A stretch of DNA of 64,000 nucleotides from Citrus sinensis (GCF_022201045.2 NC_068558.1:30275501-30339500), one strand, 5' to 3'. Shown: positions 20,301 through 33,198, numbered from the stretch's first letter. A program made the numbers and translations. The notes: generated by a model not told the origin, from the letters alone.

Positions 20301-23259
20301 TCATGCATGCTCATTGTTTTTATTTTTATTTTTTCTCTCTCTCCATAACAAGTACTAGTGATTTGTCGTAATGTGTGCAGGTCAAATCATATATTACCTT
20401 GTAGGCCTTCTGGTATCACACTGGATATCAAGAAATCGTCTCACAAGAAATTAACTAAGTGGTTACAGGCTAAATCATCTGCAGGACTGGTGTGTTTCCT
20501 TTCTGACTTTAGATTTCTTGTTGTAATAGAATCAAAGCAATGTTAAACATTTTATTGTTAAATTATTATTTGATGAAGCATCAATTTCTGTTTGGATGCA
20601 GTGGATATCCAAGTTAGTGATTATGGGTTGCCATTATGGAGTACCTGAAGAAATGAACTTTACTATATGCCTTTTTATAATGAGGAACTGTTAATTAATT
20701 TGATGGATGTTTCAATCACAAATGTTGCATGGGTTAGAGTGTTTGCTTTTCAGAAGAAAGAAAATGATGGGCCACAAGGCCCTTTTTTTCTCACTCGTGA
20801 CCAGTCTGCTGGTGTTTGTTTTTTGGGTAATGATTATTGTACCTGAGTTTTAAAGCTGAGCTTGTGAGGCATTACTTCTTTTCTTGGGGTAGATTGTTCT
20901 TTAGTTGTTGTCTCAGTGTTGCGCTAGTCAGGTTGTTGAGGACTGAGATCTCTGTCAGAACTTTAATATCTTGTTTCAGTTTCTTTTGAACTATAGAAAT
21001 GGAAGTGTGAGACCCAGGTCCTGCCACATTTCAACAATAGGGTTTTATTAGGCTGGTTTATATCTGGGCATAGCTGTGAGGTTTGCTTTTGATAGCGATG
21101 GGGCAAGCAATTGTCCACAGGGAACATTGTGACGAAAATGTGTTGGAGCTTTTGTCTGTGCTCATATGTCTTGTTTCATATTATTAAAGCTTCTTATCAC
21201 AATTGCTTTTTATTAAGACTTCTATTTGAAGATCTTACACCCCTGACTATTTGCCTTCCGTTAGATTGTGTTGCAGTTGATGCTTGTTTTCTGGTTACTA
21301 ATTAGACGTCACTTGAAATCGCAGATTTCAGTGAAAGAAGATAAATACAAGAAGGAATCGATGTTATTTTCTGTTAATCGTGGTCATCCAGACTACTTAT
21401 CCTTCAAGCCTGAGAAACGACCAGCAGAGAAAGCCAGTCAAGCTGTTGATCATGCTGCTAGTGACAATATTCAGCCGGCAAAAATCCTCGAAGTCACAGA
21501 GGTTTATAAACCAAGTGTGCATGTCAATCCCATTTTTGCCTCTGTTGGTGCTGATACGGGCAGACTTTACACTTTTTCTGAAGCCTGTGATGTTGTCTTC
21601 AATTACATTGAGAAAGACAATCTGGTTAAGCCAACTGACAAATCCATTGTAGTTTTGGATCCAACACTATGTGATGCATTGTTCAAGGGAGCCATAAAAA
21701 AAGGAACAACATATCCAACTGAGATACATAAGAAAGATTTAGGATCAACATTTGTAAATCGGATGCAGGCCCATCATGTTGTGACCAGAGGAAGTCAGTC
21801 AGTTGTTCGTAAAGGTGCTTTGAAGACAATTCAGATAGTAACAGAGCGGCGACAAGGAAACAAAAAAATGACAAAACTGTCAGGTTTGGAAACATTCTTG
21901 ATGGATCCTGAAGCACTAGCATCAGAGTTGCAGAAAAAATTTGCTTGCAGTACAACAGTTGCAGAACTACCGGGTATGTTCCTTTTTCCCCTTTCTGCTT
22001 TCTCCATGACGTTGCCTATTTGATTACAGCATCACAAGTGATTGATTGCTTTGTTTTTGTTTTATATGGAGAAATTAGAGTAACTTACATGTGAGTATGA
22101 GAGTATGGTGTGTTAAGTGTATAATCACCTTATTTGGAGAAATTAGACTAACTTATATGTGAATATGACAGTATGCTGTGTTAGATAAGATGAGTCTCCT
22201 AGACGGGTGCTATTAGAGAGGCGATCTTTGACATAATAAGCATATTTTTGACAATTAATGAAGTGTGTAATTAAATTGTCGATGAGAGATGCTGAAAATA
22301 AGCATAATAGTCTCATAAAAAGATAATGAGACAGGCGGTGTTAAACATAATTGGCATATTTTTGACAATTTAATAAAGTGTATAATCACATTAAAGACAA
22401 GTCTCATTTCGATATGTGGGTGCTATTTAGCTTAGGTGGTAGAATCTCTTATGTTGAAAACAAGATATCTGGGGTTCTTACCCTTCCCATGTGGGTGGGC
22501 AGGGGATTGGCTTGCTGTTAGACTAAGTTTTTTTTTTTTTCAAAAAAAAAAGAAGGAAGTCTCTTAGAGAGATTCTATGAGGCTGGTGATTAAAACATAA
22601 TAAGCATATTTTTGACAATTTAATCTTTTTTAAAAAAAAGAAAAATTCAAAATTTAAGCCTTTGCAAACAGATAGAAAATAGCTTTTTTAATCTTCTATT
22701 TGCTCTTTCCATTCACGACCAAATGAAGAATAACTTAGAAGAACTTTAGCATTATAAAAGCCTTTTTGTAGCTAGTAGGGTATGGGCACAAAGTCGAACT
22801 ACATGCTTCTCCCAAGCCACTGAAGCTGGATTGATTCAGCTGAAGATGATTATGATAAGTAATTCTGAACTTCTTGTGCCATTGTGGTTGCCATTCAATG
22901 TATTTAGATGTTTATTGTATAATCTTAAAAGTGTCTTAAGTCATTAACCCTTAGTTTGGAGTTTTTGGGATAAAATGAGTCAAAATTTGTGTCACCATAT
23001 AGAGTCAAAAAGTTTAACATATCATTTCTTTTAAACGCACACCGAGGGAAAAAAAAAAAATCTTAACATGGAATACCACATTTATTTTCTGTTGTTGGTT
23101 TGACATTTGTCTTTTTAATTTATTATGCTTCCAGGCAAGAAAGGACAGGAGGTTCTTATTCAAGGTGGAGTGATTGCAGATGTGGCGAAACATCTTGTTG
23201 AACAATTTGGGATTCCAAAGAGATATATTGAGGTTCTTGATAAAACCGCCAGAAAATGA
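17381..23259 (+). CDS. eIF2D: Eukaryotic translation initiation factor 2D (ligatin) homologue
   Basis: Predicted exons are 17381-17515, 17617-17728, 18409-18599, 18707-18801, 18877-19290, 20381-20489, 21325-21973 and 23135-23259. They join in frame into 609 residues, all with GT-AG introns. The N-terminus (MFKKAVEAKSH, then a basic Arg/Lys-rich helix) is typical of eIF2D. A PUA-like region follows (about 50-175, including FVIGGADLMFPGI). After an acidic linker comes a central winged-helix/SWIB-like region (about 315-500), and the C-terminus is a SUI1/eIF1-like domain (about 525-605, with GALKTIQIVTERRQGNKKMT and VLIQGGVIADVAKHLVEQFG). Family role: eIF2D acts on the 40S subunit in non-canonical tRNA delivery, reinitiation and recycling of post-termination complexes. 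The length fits plant homologues, and I see no lesion. The 3'-UTR probably extends past 23259. Confidence 0.92.
20091..20358 (+). repeat. Tandem duplication beside an eIF2D splice acceptor
   Basis: Two diverged copies of a ~137-bp unit (20091-20227 and 20228-~20358), each starting TAGAAACACTTGTG and containing TTTCTAGTCGTTCAAC, lie in the intron just before the exon at 20381. Each copy ends in a pyrimidine-rich tract, so the duplication may have multiplied branch-point or acceptor context. Confidence 0.85.
22065..22625 (+). repeat. Dispersed short repeats in the last eIF2D intron
   Basis: A ~67-bp tandem pair starts with GGAGAAATTAGA at about 22069 and 22136. A word of the form ACATAATAAGCATATTTTTGACAAT recurs, with changes, at about 22229, 22343 and 22595. 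These look like a degenerate local duplication or nested short elements. No coding content is visible. Confidence 0.7.
22425..22540 (+). mobile_element. Candidate tRNA-derived SINE
   Basis: A box A-like word, TAGCTTAGGTGG, at about 22428 and a box B-like word, GGGGTTCTTACCC, about 45 bases later resemble an internal RNA polymerase III promoter. The unit ends with a T-rich tract at about 22529. It sits inside the last eIF2D intron. Without other copies in view this stays tentative. Confidence 0.4.
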
Positions 23260-24227
23260 GAAGGTGAGAAATGGCTGGTGTGTAATGCAATTTAACTCTT
23301 ATGGTGTGCCTCTTTATTTGAGTATATGTATATCTGATTCGACATGTGATATTTTCGGTTTTTATTTTTTATTTTTCTGTTTGTACAGACTACTGCATAA
23401 TGACTAGCAAAGTGCAAGTAAATAAATAGAAAAGAAAAAAACTGTGATGGAGACACTCGACAAATTGTCAATTATCGTTGGATTCCAATAGCATTTTTGA
23501 TCATGTGGGGTCATCACCAATTTGCAAACTTTGCTGCGATGACCCCAGTTTGGTGATTTTTAATGCTGAGGCTTGTTAATGCATGAGTAAAAGAGACAGT
23601 GAAAGTGTTAAAGCATCTAATGCATTATTCTTGAATGCCCTTCTTATGGCCGAAATCATAGTATTTTATCACCGGCTGTAAAGAAATGAACACGTGCCTT
23701 TGAATGGAAACAGCAAATAGAAGGTTATGTGGTCCCACACAGTCGTTAAGCTTTCCCACACGGGGTTTATCTGTGATTATGTGGTCCATGTAGTCCCCAT
23801 GGACAGGTTTTCTTGTAGATGAAATTATTATTCCTCTTGTTATACGTGTGTTATGTTTAGATGCAAGAAATTTATTTTAAGCGAACACTTTATGGTAATA
23901 AGGGAATTCCATTTCTTTCAGGTAATGGGCGAGCATGAAGTACTCGGTATCACTGAGGATTCAGACCTGAAACTTGATGTACTTGGTATCAACAAGGAAT
24001 AAGTCCTGGATTTGAAGAGGGTTAGTGTTCTATATTTGCTGGACTTGCTTTCATGCATGGTTAAAAAGGGGATGTGAAAAGATTTTGCTTTAGGAAATTG
24101 CACAGTTAGCTAAACCTGTATATTCAAATCTGGTTTTGCTTTGCTTCTTACTCAATACAGTGGAGTTTTAATCACACAATTGCCCAAAGTTTCTCCATAA
24201 ATATTTTATTGTTCTATCTCATTTATG
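23260..24227 (+). other. Downstream region / probable 3'-UTR of eIF2D
   Basis: No separate gene is visible. The sequence keeps the mixed composition of the transcribed region up to about 24180, which suggests a long or alternatively processed 3' end. No coding domain is recognised. Confidence 0.35.
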
Positions 24228-24907
24228 GTGCGTTTACTTCATTTCAGGGTAGAATAAGAATGGGCTGGGAATGTAAATAGGTTAGAATGGGAATGAGATT
24301 TTAATGTTTACTTGGTAAAAATAAATAGGAATGTGAATGTGTTGAAATGTTATTGATACGTTTACTTGACAAAATAAATGAAAATGAAGAATGAGAATGA
24401 GAATTAATTTACTAAAATACTTATAGTATTAAATAATATAATTTTTCTTAGCTAGGTACATGTATAAATATTACTATAAAAATGATATTAATTAAAAAAT
24501 TAAAATTAATAATAATAATAAATGTTAATAATGATAATATTAATAAAAATAACAATAATTAATAATAATTAAAATAATAAAATAAATAAATTTTGATGAA
24601 AATAATAATAATAATAATAATAATAAAGTTGTTAATAATAATAATAATAATAATAATTTGAATAAGGATAATTTGAAAAATATGAAAAAATTAAAAGGAT
24701 ATAAAAGTCAGTTTAGAAAATGAGAATCTATGTTTCCAATCCTCCTCTGGATCCCTCTCTGAAAATGAGATTCTCATTCTTTATTTTCAAATTGCGTGAG
24801 ATTTACATATTTTATTCTCATTTTTAAATGATATTTTTTTAAATAAAAATGAGTTTCATTCTCATTCCTTCATACCTATTCTCTAAACTCTCAAGTAAAT
24901 ACACTAT
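24228..24907. mobile_element. MITE-like element downstream of eIF2D
   Basis: The ends are imperfect inverted repeats: TGGTGCGTTTACTT at the left and AAGTAAATACACTA at the right, with further paired words (AGAATGGGAATGAG inward of the left, CATTCTCATTCC inward of the right). The centre holds AAT-triplet microsatellites (about 24597-24656). There is no ORF. A matching target duplication was not found. Confidence 0.5.
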
Positions 24908-26680
24908 TACAGTTTGTGATAACGTTTAGATTGAATTGGCTGCTGTATTTTTTTTTTCCATTTCATAATTGATCAATTTTAAATTAAACACATAAAGGTT
25001 AATGTGTCGTCATAGCTACCTAAGACGTGCTCGTTACAAAATATAATATTATTGGGACGCAGAAGTACAATCAATTTGAATAATCAACAATTTTTTTTAA
25101 AAATAATCTTGCAAACTAAAATAGTCGATGAAAGTTAAGGTGAGCAAAACGTCAAATAAATTCTAACAATCAGATAAACGGTAGAACCCAAAAGTGCCGT
25201 TTGGCAATGTCCGGTCAATCTCCCGAACTAGCGTAACGCCGTGTCCAATCCGATTTCAACTTTAAATTTCTTTCTCTATTTGTTTATTGTCTTTTGAAAA
25301 GAACCTTAGAGTTGTTAATTTTTTGTTTTTTGTTTTTGAAACTGACTATGACAATCACATTGCCATTTTGCCCTTAGTGTTTCTTTTAATACAAATATAT
25401 TACAAATCAAAATTTTAAAATTCTGCTAATATTTATAATTAAATACCTACCAATACTACCTTTGATAAGTCTAATTGTAATATAATATAGATTTTATTTT
25501 TTGCCCTTAGTATTTTTTTAATAATAGATAGAAATATTACAAATCAAAATTTCAGAATTCTACTAATATTACAATAAGATATCTACTAAGACTATGCATA
25601 ATAGGTTACATTTGACACGCAAGATTGGATTAGACTAATTATTATAATTGGATTAGATTTGATTGGATTAGATTGAATTATATAATGTCTTATGTTTGGT
25701 AAGAATATTATATTGGACTATATTAAATTATATATACATTTTTAGAAGATATTAAATTGTATTTAAATAAAATTAAATAGTACTTAAGTTGACATTTAAA
25801 TATAAATATGAATTATTCATGAATATTAATAATAAAATAATCATTAAAATTAATTTAAAAGACAATTAATAAAAACTTAAATATAAAGAAAATTATTTAT
25901 TAGGTAATCATATTTAAAACAAACAAATATAAAATTAGACCAGATTAAATTAAATTAAAAACTATTTGAATATTTAATTTAATTTTATTACATATTTTAA
26001 ATATATTTTATTTATCAAAAAGTTAGCAAATAGTATATATAAAACAACCAATTAGGGTATTATTAATTTTGATGATTAATTTTAATACTATGACTATTAC
26101 ATGAAATATTACATTAGATACACAAGTAATGGTTAATTAAATAGACAAATATATAATTTTAAATTAGTCCTAACTAAATCCATATATAAATTGGGATTGC
26201 TGATTCCATGACGCTGGACTAAGTTCAAATTTAGTCTCTTAATCTAATCCAAAGTGAAGCTTACCAAACATAAGATAAAAAATCAATCTCATAATTAATC
26301 CAATCCTATACTGAATCCTAGTTTTCAAACATAACCTCATAGTATAACACAAACTTTTATCCTCATTTAATGAAATTTCAAAATTTCATTAATATTTACA
26401 ATAAATATCTACTAAGGCTACCCACAATAAGTCTAATTATGGTATAGCACAGACTGCCATCCTCACTTAATTTCAGAGAAAAAACTAAATTTACCCTAAT
26501 TAAGTTGATAGTGGAAATAAATCCAACAATTATTTAGACTCCAACCCATGCTCCCAAGAGCACAGTGGTACCAAGTGCCGACGGGCAAGCCCGTTGGGGC
26601 AGTGTTGTTTAGACGTGTAAAAATCATTTTACTATTTGAAATTCTTGTAAATAATTTGTAGATATTTTTTCAAAAAGAAA
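24908..26680. other. AT-rich region with a likely second MITE
   Basis: No gene. Between about 25605 and 26337 two inverted words, CTTATGTTTGGTAAG (about 25688) and CTTACCAAACATAAG (about 26260), together with GGATTGGATTAGA-type words near both ends, suggest a roughly 730-bp foldback MITE. Its ends and target duplication are not resolved. Confidence 0.45.
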
Positions 26681-26696
26681 AAAAAGTCAATATCTA

Positions 26697-26706
26697 TTTA
26701 TATATT
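26697..26706 (+). promoter_or_regulatory. TATA box of the first carboxylesterase gene
   Basis: TTTATATATT lies 43 bases before the ATG at 26749, which implies a short 5'-UTR. Confidence 0.5.
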
Positions 26707-26748
26707 CACCTTTATCTCCTCCACACCACAAAGGGTCCAAATAGAAAT

Positions 26749-27753
26749 ATGTCTGGTCTCTCATGGAAAATCAAGCTCATCAGTTCCATTTCCAACTTCG
26801 TCATGAACCTCGCTTGCCGCTCAGACGGCACCGTCAATCGCCGTCTGTCAGCTTTCCTCGACTACAAAGTACCTCCTTCCGTCAAACCTATCAACGGCGT
26901 CAAGACCTCCGACATAACCGTCGACCAATCTCGCAAACTTTGGTTCCGCCTCTTCACCCCAATAAACGCCAACGCTGATAATTCTCGCATGCCCGTCATC
27001 GTCTACTTCCACGGCGGAGGAGGCGTGTTCCTGTCCGCCGACTCATCAGCTTTTGACACCCTCTGCCGAAGATTCGCCAAAGAACTTAACGCCGTCATCA
27101 TCTCCGTTAATTACCGGCTCTCGCCTGAGCATAAATACCCATGTCAGTACGAAGATGGCTTCGATGTCATTACGTTCATCGACAATAACCCCAACTTTGA
27201 AGGCTTTCCGACGGACGGCGCCGATCTAAGGAACTGTTTCATCGGCGGCGACAGTGCAGGAGGTAACATAGCTCACCACGTGGCGGTCAAGGCTTGTAGA
27301 AGAGAGTTTACAAATTTGAATATCATTGGAGTCATAGCGATACAGCCAGGTTTCGGCGGAGAAGAAAGGACGGAATCCGAAATAAGGCTTGCTTCCGGGG
27401 CTCCGTTTCTCAACGTGGAGCGTATTGATTGGTTCTGGAGAGCGTTTCTGCCGGAAGGGTCAGACAGGGACCACCCGGCTGCGAATGTTTTTGGGCCGAA
27501 TTCTGGTGGTGATGCTATTTCGGGGTTTGATTTTCCGGCGACGGTTGTGATTGTTGGAGGGTTTGATCCTCTACTCGACTGGCAAAAGAGGTACTGTGAA
27601 GGGTTGAAGAGATGCGGGAAAGAAGCTTATTTGATTGAGTATCCGAATGCATTTCATGGGTTCTATTCCTTTCCGGAGCTGCGGGAGTCTTGTTTGTTTA
27701 TCAACGAAGTGAGGGATTTTATGCAAAAGCAGTGTGAGAAACTGAAAGAATAA
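26749..27753 (+). CDS. CXE18-like carboxylesterase, copy 1
   Basis: Intronless, 334 residues, a usual length for plant class-I carboxylesterases (GID1/HSL-like alpha/beta hydrolases). The oxyanion-hole motif is HGGG (88-91) and the nucleophile elbow GGDSAGGN gives Ser169. Asp273 in GGFDPLLD and His303 in AFHGFY complete the triad. The sequence after HGGG reads GVF instead of the FA/FV seen in the other three copies. The sequence style (LWFRLFTP, FGGEERTESE, FLPEGSDRDHPAANVFGP) matches the probable carboxylesterase 18 group. These are cytosolic ester hydrolases whose natural substrates are mostly unknown; the catalytic His argues against a pure GID1-type gibberellin receptor. It is the first of four same-strand paralogues. 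Confidence 0.93.
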   Translation: MSGLSWKIKLISSISNFVMNLACRSDGTVNRRLSAFLDYKVPPSVKPINGVKTSDITVDQSRKLWFRLFTPINANADNSRMPVIVYFHGGGGVFLSADSSAFDTLCRRFAKELNAVIISVNYRLSPEHKYPCQYEDGFDVITFIDNNPNFEGFPTDGADLRNCFIGGDSAGGNIAHHVAVKACRREFTNLNIIGVIAIQPGFGGEERTESEIRLASGAPFLNVERIDWFWRAFLPEGSDRDHPAANVFGPNSGGDAISGFDFPATVVIVGGFDPLLDWQKRYCEGLKRCGKEAYLIEYPNAFHGFYSFPELRESCLFINEVRDFMQKQCEKLKE

Positions 27754-29059
27754 AATACACCCAATTTTTTTTTTTAAATTTAAATGAGGGTTAATGTTTT
27801 AACAAAGTGTGAGATAGATTTTCATAGTATTATAAATAAAGTCATTCCTGTAATTTAATAAAATGCGAAATCCTCATTGAAAACACACTTCTTTGAACCC
27901 CTTGCACATATGTACAGACCATTAATGTCGAGAAGTACACAAGGTGTTTGATGGTTTCCGCATGTGTTTGTTGAAATGCCTGGGAGTCCTGTTCGTGCAA
28001 AGTGGGAATATCGCATCAGCATCGGCATAATCACGCATGTTGATGGGGCAGGGAGCGAGCACGATGTTTTTGACTCAGGTTCGAAAGGGTACGTGTCGCT
28101 CTTTCAAAGAATTGTGTGTATTCTTTTTCTTCAAATTTAGTCAATTGCATTAAAAGGTCAATAATCATCATTTCATTGGACTCGAATATAAAATTTAACA
28201 AAATCCACGACTCGATCGACCTTCGATTGGGACCAAAAAAAAAAAAATGTAATAATTAATCGATTTTGTTCAATTAGCCGTTACAAAATGTGGCTGCTGT
28301 TGATCACCTTATCGGTATGTTGGCTATCAAGTGATTGGTAATTTACTGATATCTCATGCTATGAGAACTTGATACTGAAGGCTAAACGTCAAGATTTACA
28401 GGTGGCTTGTTCTGATTTTTCACAGGAGATTAGGTTTTTTCCAAATCTAATCTTATTTTTTCATTTATTGTCATTAATTTGGTTCCTTCATTCCATGCAT
28501 CAATTTTTTTTTTTCCTTTAAGATGGGGAAAAAAAACTTCAAACCCTATACTTTTCACGTAGAACTAAATTTCATTATTCCAAAATTTGAAATCGTAACA
28601 GCTCTCTGTGCAACGTTATTAAATGTGGCATCTCAATTGTAAAGCAAACTTCTACTATGGCGGAGGCACCTACTTGTCTTAAGAAAATTACGAAAACATA
28701 CATATGCTATACTTAACATATTTAATTTTTAAAATATAACTTTTTTATAATTTGGCCCTCAATAATTGAATACATTTTTTTTTTTACTTTTACCTCTAAA
28801 AGTTTACTCTTATAAAATTTTAGCCTCTCTAAGCTCGGCCTCTCTTAACCTCAAGGAAAAAATATACATTTATATTTTATTTGTTTTTGTCTAAATTGCC
28901 GCACGTATTGTCCTCTGAAAATTTTAAGAAAAAGACATGCCAATTAAATTGATATGTCAATAAATATACTTTAAGCTACATTCATTACTATCAAGATTAT
29001 GAAAGTTTGTTTGCATATCAAAATCACGCTGCCATATATCTATTAGGAAATCAATGGAT
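27754..29059. other. Intergenic stretch after CXE copy 1
   Basis: No gene recognised. The first ~150 bases probably hold the 3'-UTR of the esterase. The segment around 27980-28110 is less AT-rich than its surroundings but shows no long ORF or domain. The rest is AT-rich. Confidence 0.4.
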
Positions 29060-29583
29060 GAAGTAGGGTCATAACTAAAATGAAATTGGAAAAAATAAAG
29101 AACAAGCATAAATAGGACATCAGAAATTTACGTGGTTCGACTTTTAACCTAAGTTCATAGGCGAAAACAAAAGGAAACTATTTTACTATACTGAAAAAAA
29201 TTACAACTTCCCTATAATAATAGGAGAGAACAATTATACTCTCTCTATAATTAGAAAAAACTACTCTTACTTCTCGAAACCTCAATTATACCCAACATTC
29301 TCAATTTAAAAACAAATATATTTAGCTCTCAAACTCTTAGCTCTCTCAAAACAGGGGAGAGGAACAAGGGAAATGGGATAATTAAAATGAGGGGGGTGAG
29401 CCCCTCTATTTATAGCCAAAATTGGTTATTATTTTATTTTATTTATTTTTTCAATGTTGGTGGCTGTCAAAGTCGTGTTCTACCATATCTCTCTTTTTTT
29501 TTCCCCCTTTTTTCTTCCTTCTTCAAATATTTACAGCTTTTAGATCTTCAAAATGGGTTGCTTCTAGAAGCTTTTTCTTGACA
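29060..29583 (-). repeat. LTR of the minus-strand copia relic
   Basis: Read on the minus strand it begins TGTCAAGAAAAAGC just after a GGAGAA polypurine-like end. It has a TATA box (GGCTATAAATAGAGG, at about 29400-29414), and then the segment 'gtcgaaccacgtaaatttc' (about 29130-29150) that is common in the U5 of plant copia LTRs. The outer border near 29060 is approximate. No upstream partner LTR was found. Confidence 0.6.
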
Positions 29584-31740
29584 TTCTCCTATTTGGAGAT
29601 TTAATTAAGAATCAATCAATCTCTACACCATCTTTTCTTCTTTGCCATTGTCATCTTGCTTACGTTTTTGCAAGGCCACAAAAGGATCTTCTCCATTCAA
29701 ACTTGTCAACATTTATTGCCTTGGTCAAAACATCTGCAAGGTTCTCCTTGGTATGGATTTTCTACAAATTCACATTTCTGTCTTCTACTACTTCACGAAC
29801 GTAGTGATACTGAACTCCTATATGCTTTGTTCTGGAATGAAATGCTGGATTTCTTACAATGTGTAAGGCACTCTGACTGTTACAAAATACGAAAATTTTC
29901 TCTTATTTGTGTCCGAGCTCCTCCAATAACCTTTGTATCCAAATAACTTCCTTGTATTCTTATGTAGCTGCCATGTAATCTGCTTCTGTTGTAGATAAAG
30001 TCACAACAATCTGCAATTTTGAAACTCAACTTATAGCTGCCCCTGCAAGCATAAACACATAACTAGTAGTGGATTTCTTTATATCAAGGTCTCCTACAAA
30101 ATTTGAATCCACGTAGCCCTTGACAGTAAATTTTGATTTTCCATAACATAATGCAACATCTAAGGTTCCTATGATATATTTGAGAATTATCTTCACAATT
30201 TTCCAATACTCTCCACCAGGATTCGCCATGTATCGACTGATTGCTCCCACTGCTTATGTAATGTCTGGTCTTGTACAAATCATAGAGAACATTAAACTTT
30301 CCACTGTTGATGCATACGGTACTCGAGACATCTCATTCCTCTTTACTTTATTATTAAGACACATACTTGAGGATAACTTAAAATTAATAGGAAGTGGGAT
30401 AGAAGTGCCGTAAGATTTTCTTCAAGTAATTCTTCTATGAAAGCCAATTCTTCCTGCCATTTTTGTCTCGGTGAATTTGCATCCCTAAAATCTTGTTTGT
30501 TGGTCTCAAGTCCTTTATTTCAAACTCCCTAGCCAACCGTGTCTTCAACTCTTGAACTCGATCTTTATTAGGGCCTGCTACGAATATGTCATCCATATAC
30601 AATAGCAAAATGATGAAATCATTATTTTCAAACCTCTTGTAATATGCACAATGGTCTGAATTAAGTCTGTTGTATCCAAGACTCATGATGAAGGAATCAA
30701 ATCTCTGCCAACATCTTGGTGACTGTTTGACACCGTATAGAGATTTGTTCAACCTACAAACCAAATTTTTATTTTCTATTTCAGCAAAACCTTCTGGTTG
30801 GAGCATATAAATTTCTTCTTCAAGTTCTCCATGAAGAAATACAGTTTGCACATTTAACTGTTCTAAATATAGGTCAAATGTAGTATACATTGCCAAGACA
30901 ATTCTGATTGTTGTGAGTCGAATCACCGAAGAAAATATTTCGTTGAAATCAATACCTTCTTTATGAGCATATCCTTTCACCAACAATCTTGCACGATACC
31001 GCTTTATTTTGTTATTACCATCATGTTCTATATTGTAGACCCATTTGTTTCCAATAACGTTTCTTCCATGTGGTAGTGGTACAAGTTCCCATGTCTTATT
31101 CTTTTGTAGAGCTTCAATTTCTTCCTATATTGTTGTTATCTACAAAATAACATTTGAGTTGTTTAAAACTTAATGGAAAGTTGATGGCTCTCTATCCTCT
31201 ATTAAAAGACAGTATGCAACATTGATCTCTGTGACATACTCCGAGTGCCACGTTGGCAGTCGTCTCTTATGAGTTGACCGATGAACTTCTAGAGTCTCGG
31301 ACTCGACTGGCTCTTGTTCTTCGTGTTTTGATGCTACTTCAGAAGAATCTGAATGTTCTTTTTCTAGATTATTTTTCATAAATATTGGTACAATCACTGA
31401 CTTTTCTTTTATAGTGCTATCATCCTCATTTCTCATTTGTAGTTAATCTTCTACAATGATAATATCTTTGCCGATGACAATCTTGTTGGCAGTTGGGTCC
31501 TACAGGTGACACCCTTTTACTCCATCAGCATATCCCATGAAGATACACCTTCTAAATTTTGGATCCACCTTTGTTCTTTCTTGAGCATTGTACATCATGT
31601 ACATATGACACCCAAATGCTTGCAAATGAGAGTAATCAGCTGACTTTCCAGTCCACATCTCCATTAGCTGGCTTTCCAGTCCCCCACGATCAATTGGCTG
31701 TGTCTTTTTAGAGTCTCAATTTGGAGGCTTTTTGGTTTTG
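29584..31740 (-). pseudogene. Degenerate Ty1-copia pol
   Basis: Minus strand, 5' to 3' of the relic: the C-terminal integrase region (about 31690-31500; an FGC...YMMYNAQ segment, then GYADGVKGCHL), a connecting region (31436-31170), the reverse transcriptase (30986-30435; LNVQTVFLHGELEEEIYMLQ and the catalytic YMDD in LLLYMDDIFVAG, where copia elements usually have YVDD), and RNase H (30250-29640, including YVDSNFVGD and a C-terminal KHIGVQYHYVRE segment). Several stops and frame changes separate the pieces, and gag, protease and the integrase core are missing, so it is a truncated, dead copy. Confidence 0.88.
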
Positions 31741-31885
31741 GTGCAATCAAAATGTATCTGCTAGCATATTAAATAGCATAGGTAATATTGTAATGGATAT
31801 TAAGATTTGTACAAAGGAGATTTATTAATTGATAAGACTTTGTTTAATTCTAGTGCCATAAAAGATTGAAAAATATTTTGGGTGG

Positions 31886-32300
31886 GTGGCCCCCAATTGG
31901 CCTTGGTTCAAGCTCAACAAGAATGGAAACCATAAATGTTCAAGATTTTCCAGTGCGAAGGGTTTGATTAGAAATTATTGTGGGGAGTGGATAATTAAGT
32001 TTGGCATGAATATTGGAGCAGGTTCAATTACTGGAGCAGAGTTATGTGTCTTATATCAGAGTTTATGCTTGGCTTGGGATGATGGAATTCTTCAGCTTCA
32101 TGTTGATGTTGACAACCTTTTTGTTACTCAATTGGTGGTCAATCATAATTTTATGCCGAATGAATATGCCTCTCTTATTAAGGGGATCAAAGATTTGTTG
32201 AATAGAAACTGCCTAGTGAATATTAACCATGCTTATAAGGAAACCAACTTTACAGCAGACTTTCTTGCTAATTCCTTACTTGTTTATTGCATATTTTCAA
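31886..32300 (+). pseudogene. RNase H-like (RVT_3 type) relic 1
   Basis: About 138 codons read as the RNase H-like domain found at the end of plant LINE/non-LTR polyproteins and their derivatives: a WFKLNKNGNHK start (usually LNVDG), LIRNYCGEWI, an AELCVLYQSLCLAW segment, HVDVDN and a final HAYKETNFTADFLAN. The first catalytic Asp position reads Asn. No reverse transcriptase precedes it. Confidence 0.7.
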
Positions 32301-33198
32301 TTTACCTCCTAATGGGCCTAACTAATGGCTCCATTATAATTGTATTGCGGTTTTACACTCTCGTTATGTTTTGCCTTATCTTGGGTAGACACGTTTATTT
32401 ACCCTAAAAAATATATATATAATTCCAAGATTTTTACAATGTGAAGAGTATCTTCCATTAATTTTAATTTTATACAAATATCAACTCCTCACATTTGTGT
32501 ATTGTATATTTTAGAAAACTCAACCGACTTAATTCTTACTTAAAAGTTCACATAAAAGTTGAGACTTGTCTCAATTTTTTATATTGCCCATGAATAATTC
32601 TCAAGGATGTGAGATGATCTACCCAATACCTCTAATCATATGTACAAAGTGGTCATTTTGCCTAGTCTTTATCTTAACAAAATAAGTATGGGCGTACTCT
32701 TTTAAGAGTTGGAGTCGAACTCGGATTCTGATAGTATATCTGTGAAAGTTCATAAACTTACCTTATATTAAAAAGACCAGCTCATGAATTAGAAAATTAC
32801 CACCAAACTTTATATGATTATTCTATGATTATCTCTGCAACATTTCCCATAACATGATTTCTCTTTTGTATGTTCTAGTGACATGAAAGGACTTATGGAC
32901 TCTACTCATGCACGAGTTTACTCTAAATCCTTAAATAGAAAGTCCTAACTAAAAAAAAAAACCCTAAAAGAAATAGCCTAGCAAACCTTCTGAAATTAAG
33001 GAAATGAGACAAATTTTCTAGCACCTATTACCTCGTCCTTGTCATAGTGGTAGTTGTGTGAACTTATCATGCATAATTTTGACTCTCAACTATTCTCTCT
33101 GTCCAAGAATTTAGAAAAGGAATTCCAAGAAGAATTTAGAAAAGGAAAATCTTCACTATATTAGTTAATGCGGATCAAATGACAAATTTTACAAAAAT

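Noticed and set aside
26540..26620. GC-richer block ('gagcacagtggtacc...gggcaagcccgttgg') that looks slightly tRNA- or SINE-like
   Set aside because: It has no complete box A/box B pair and does not fold as a tRNA by eye; too short to call.
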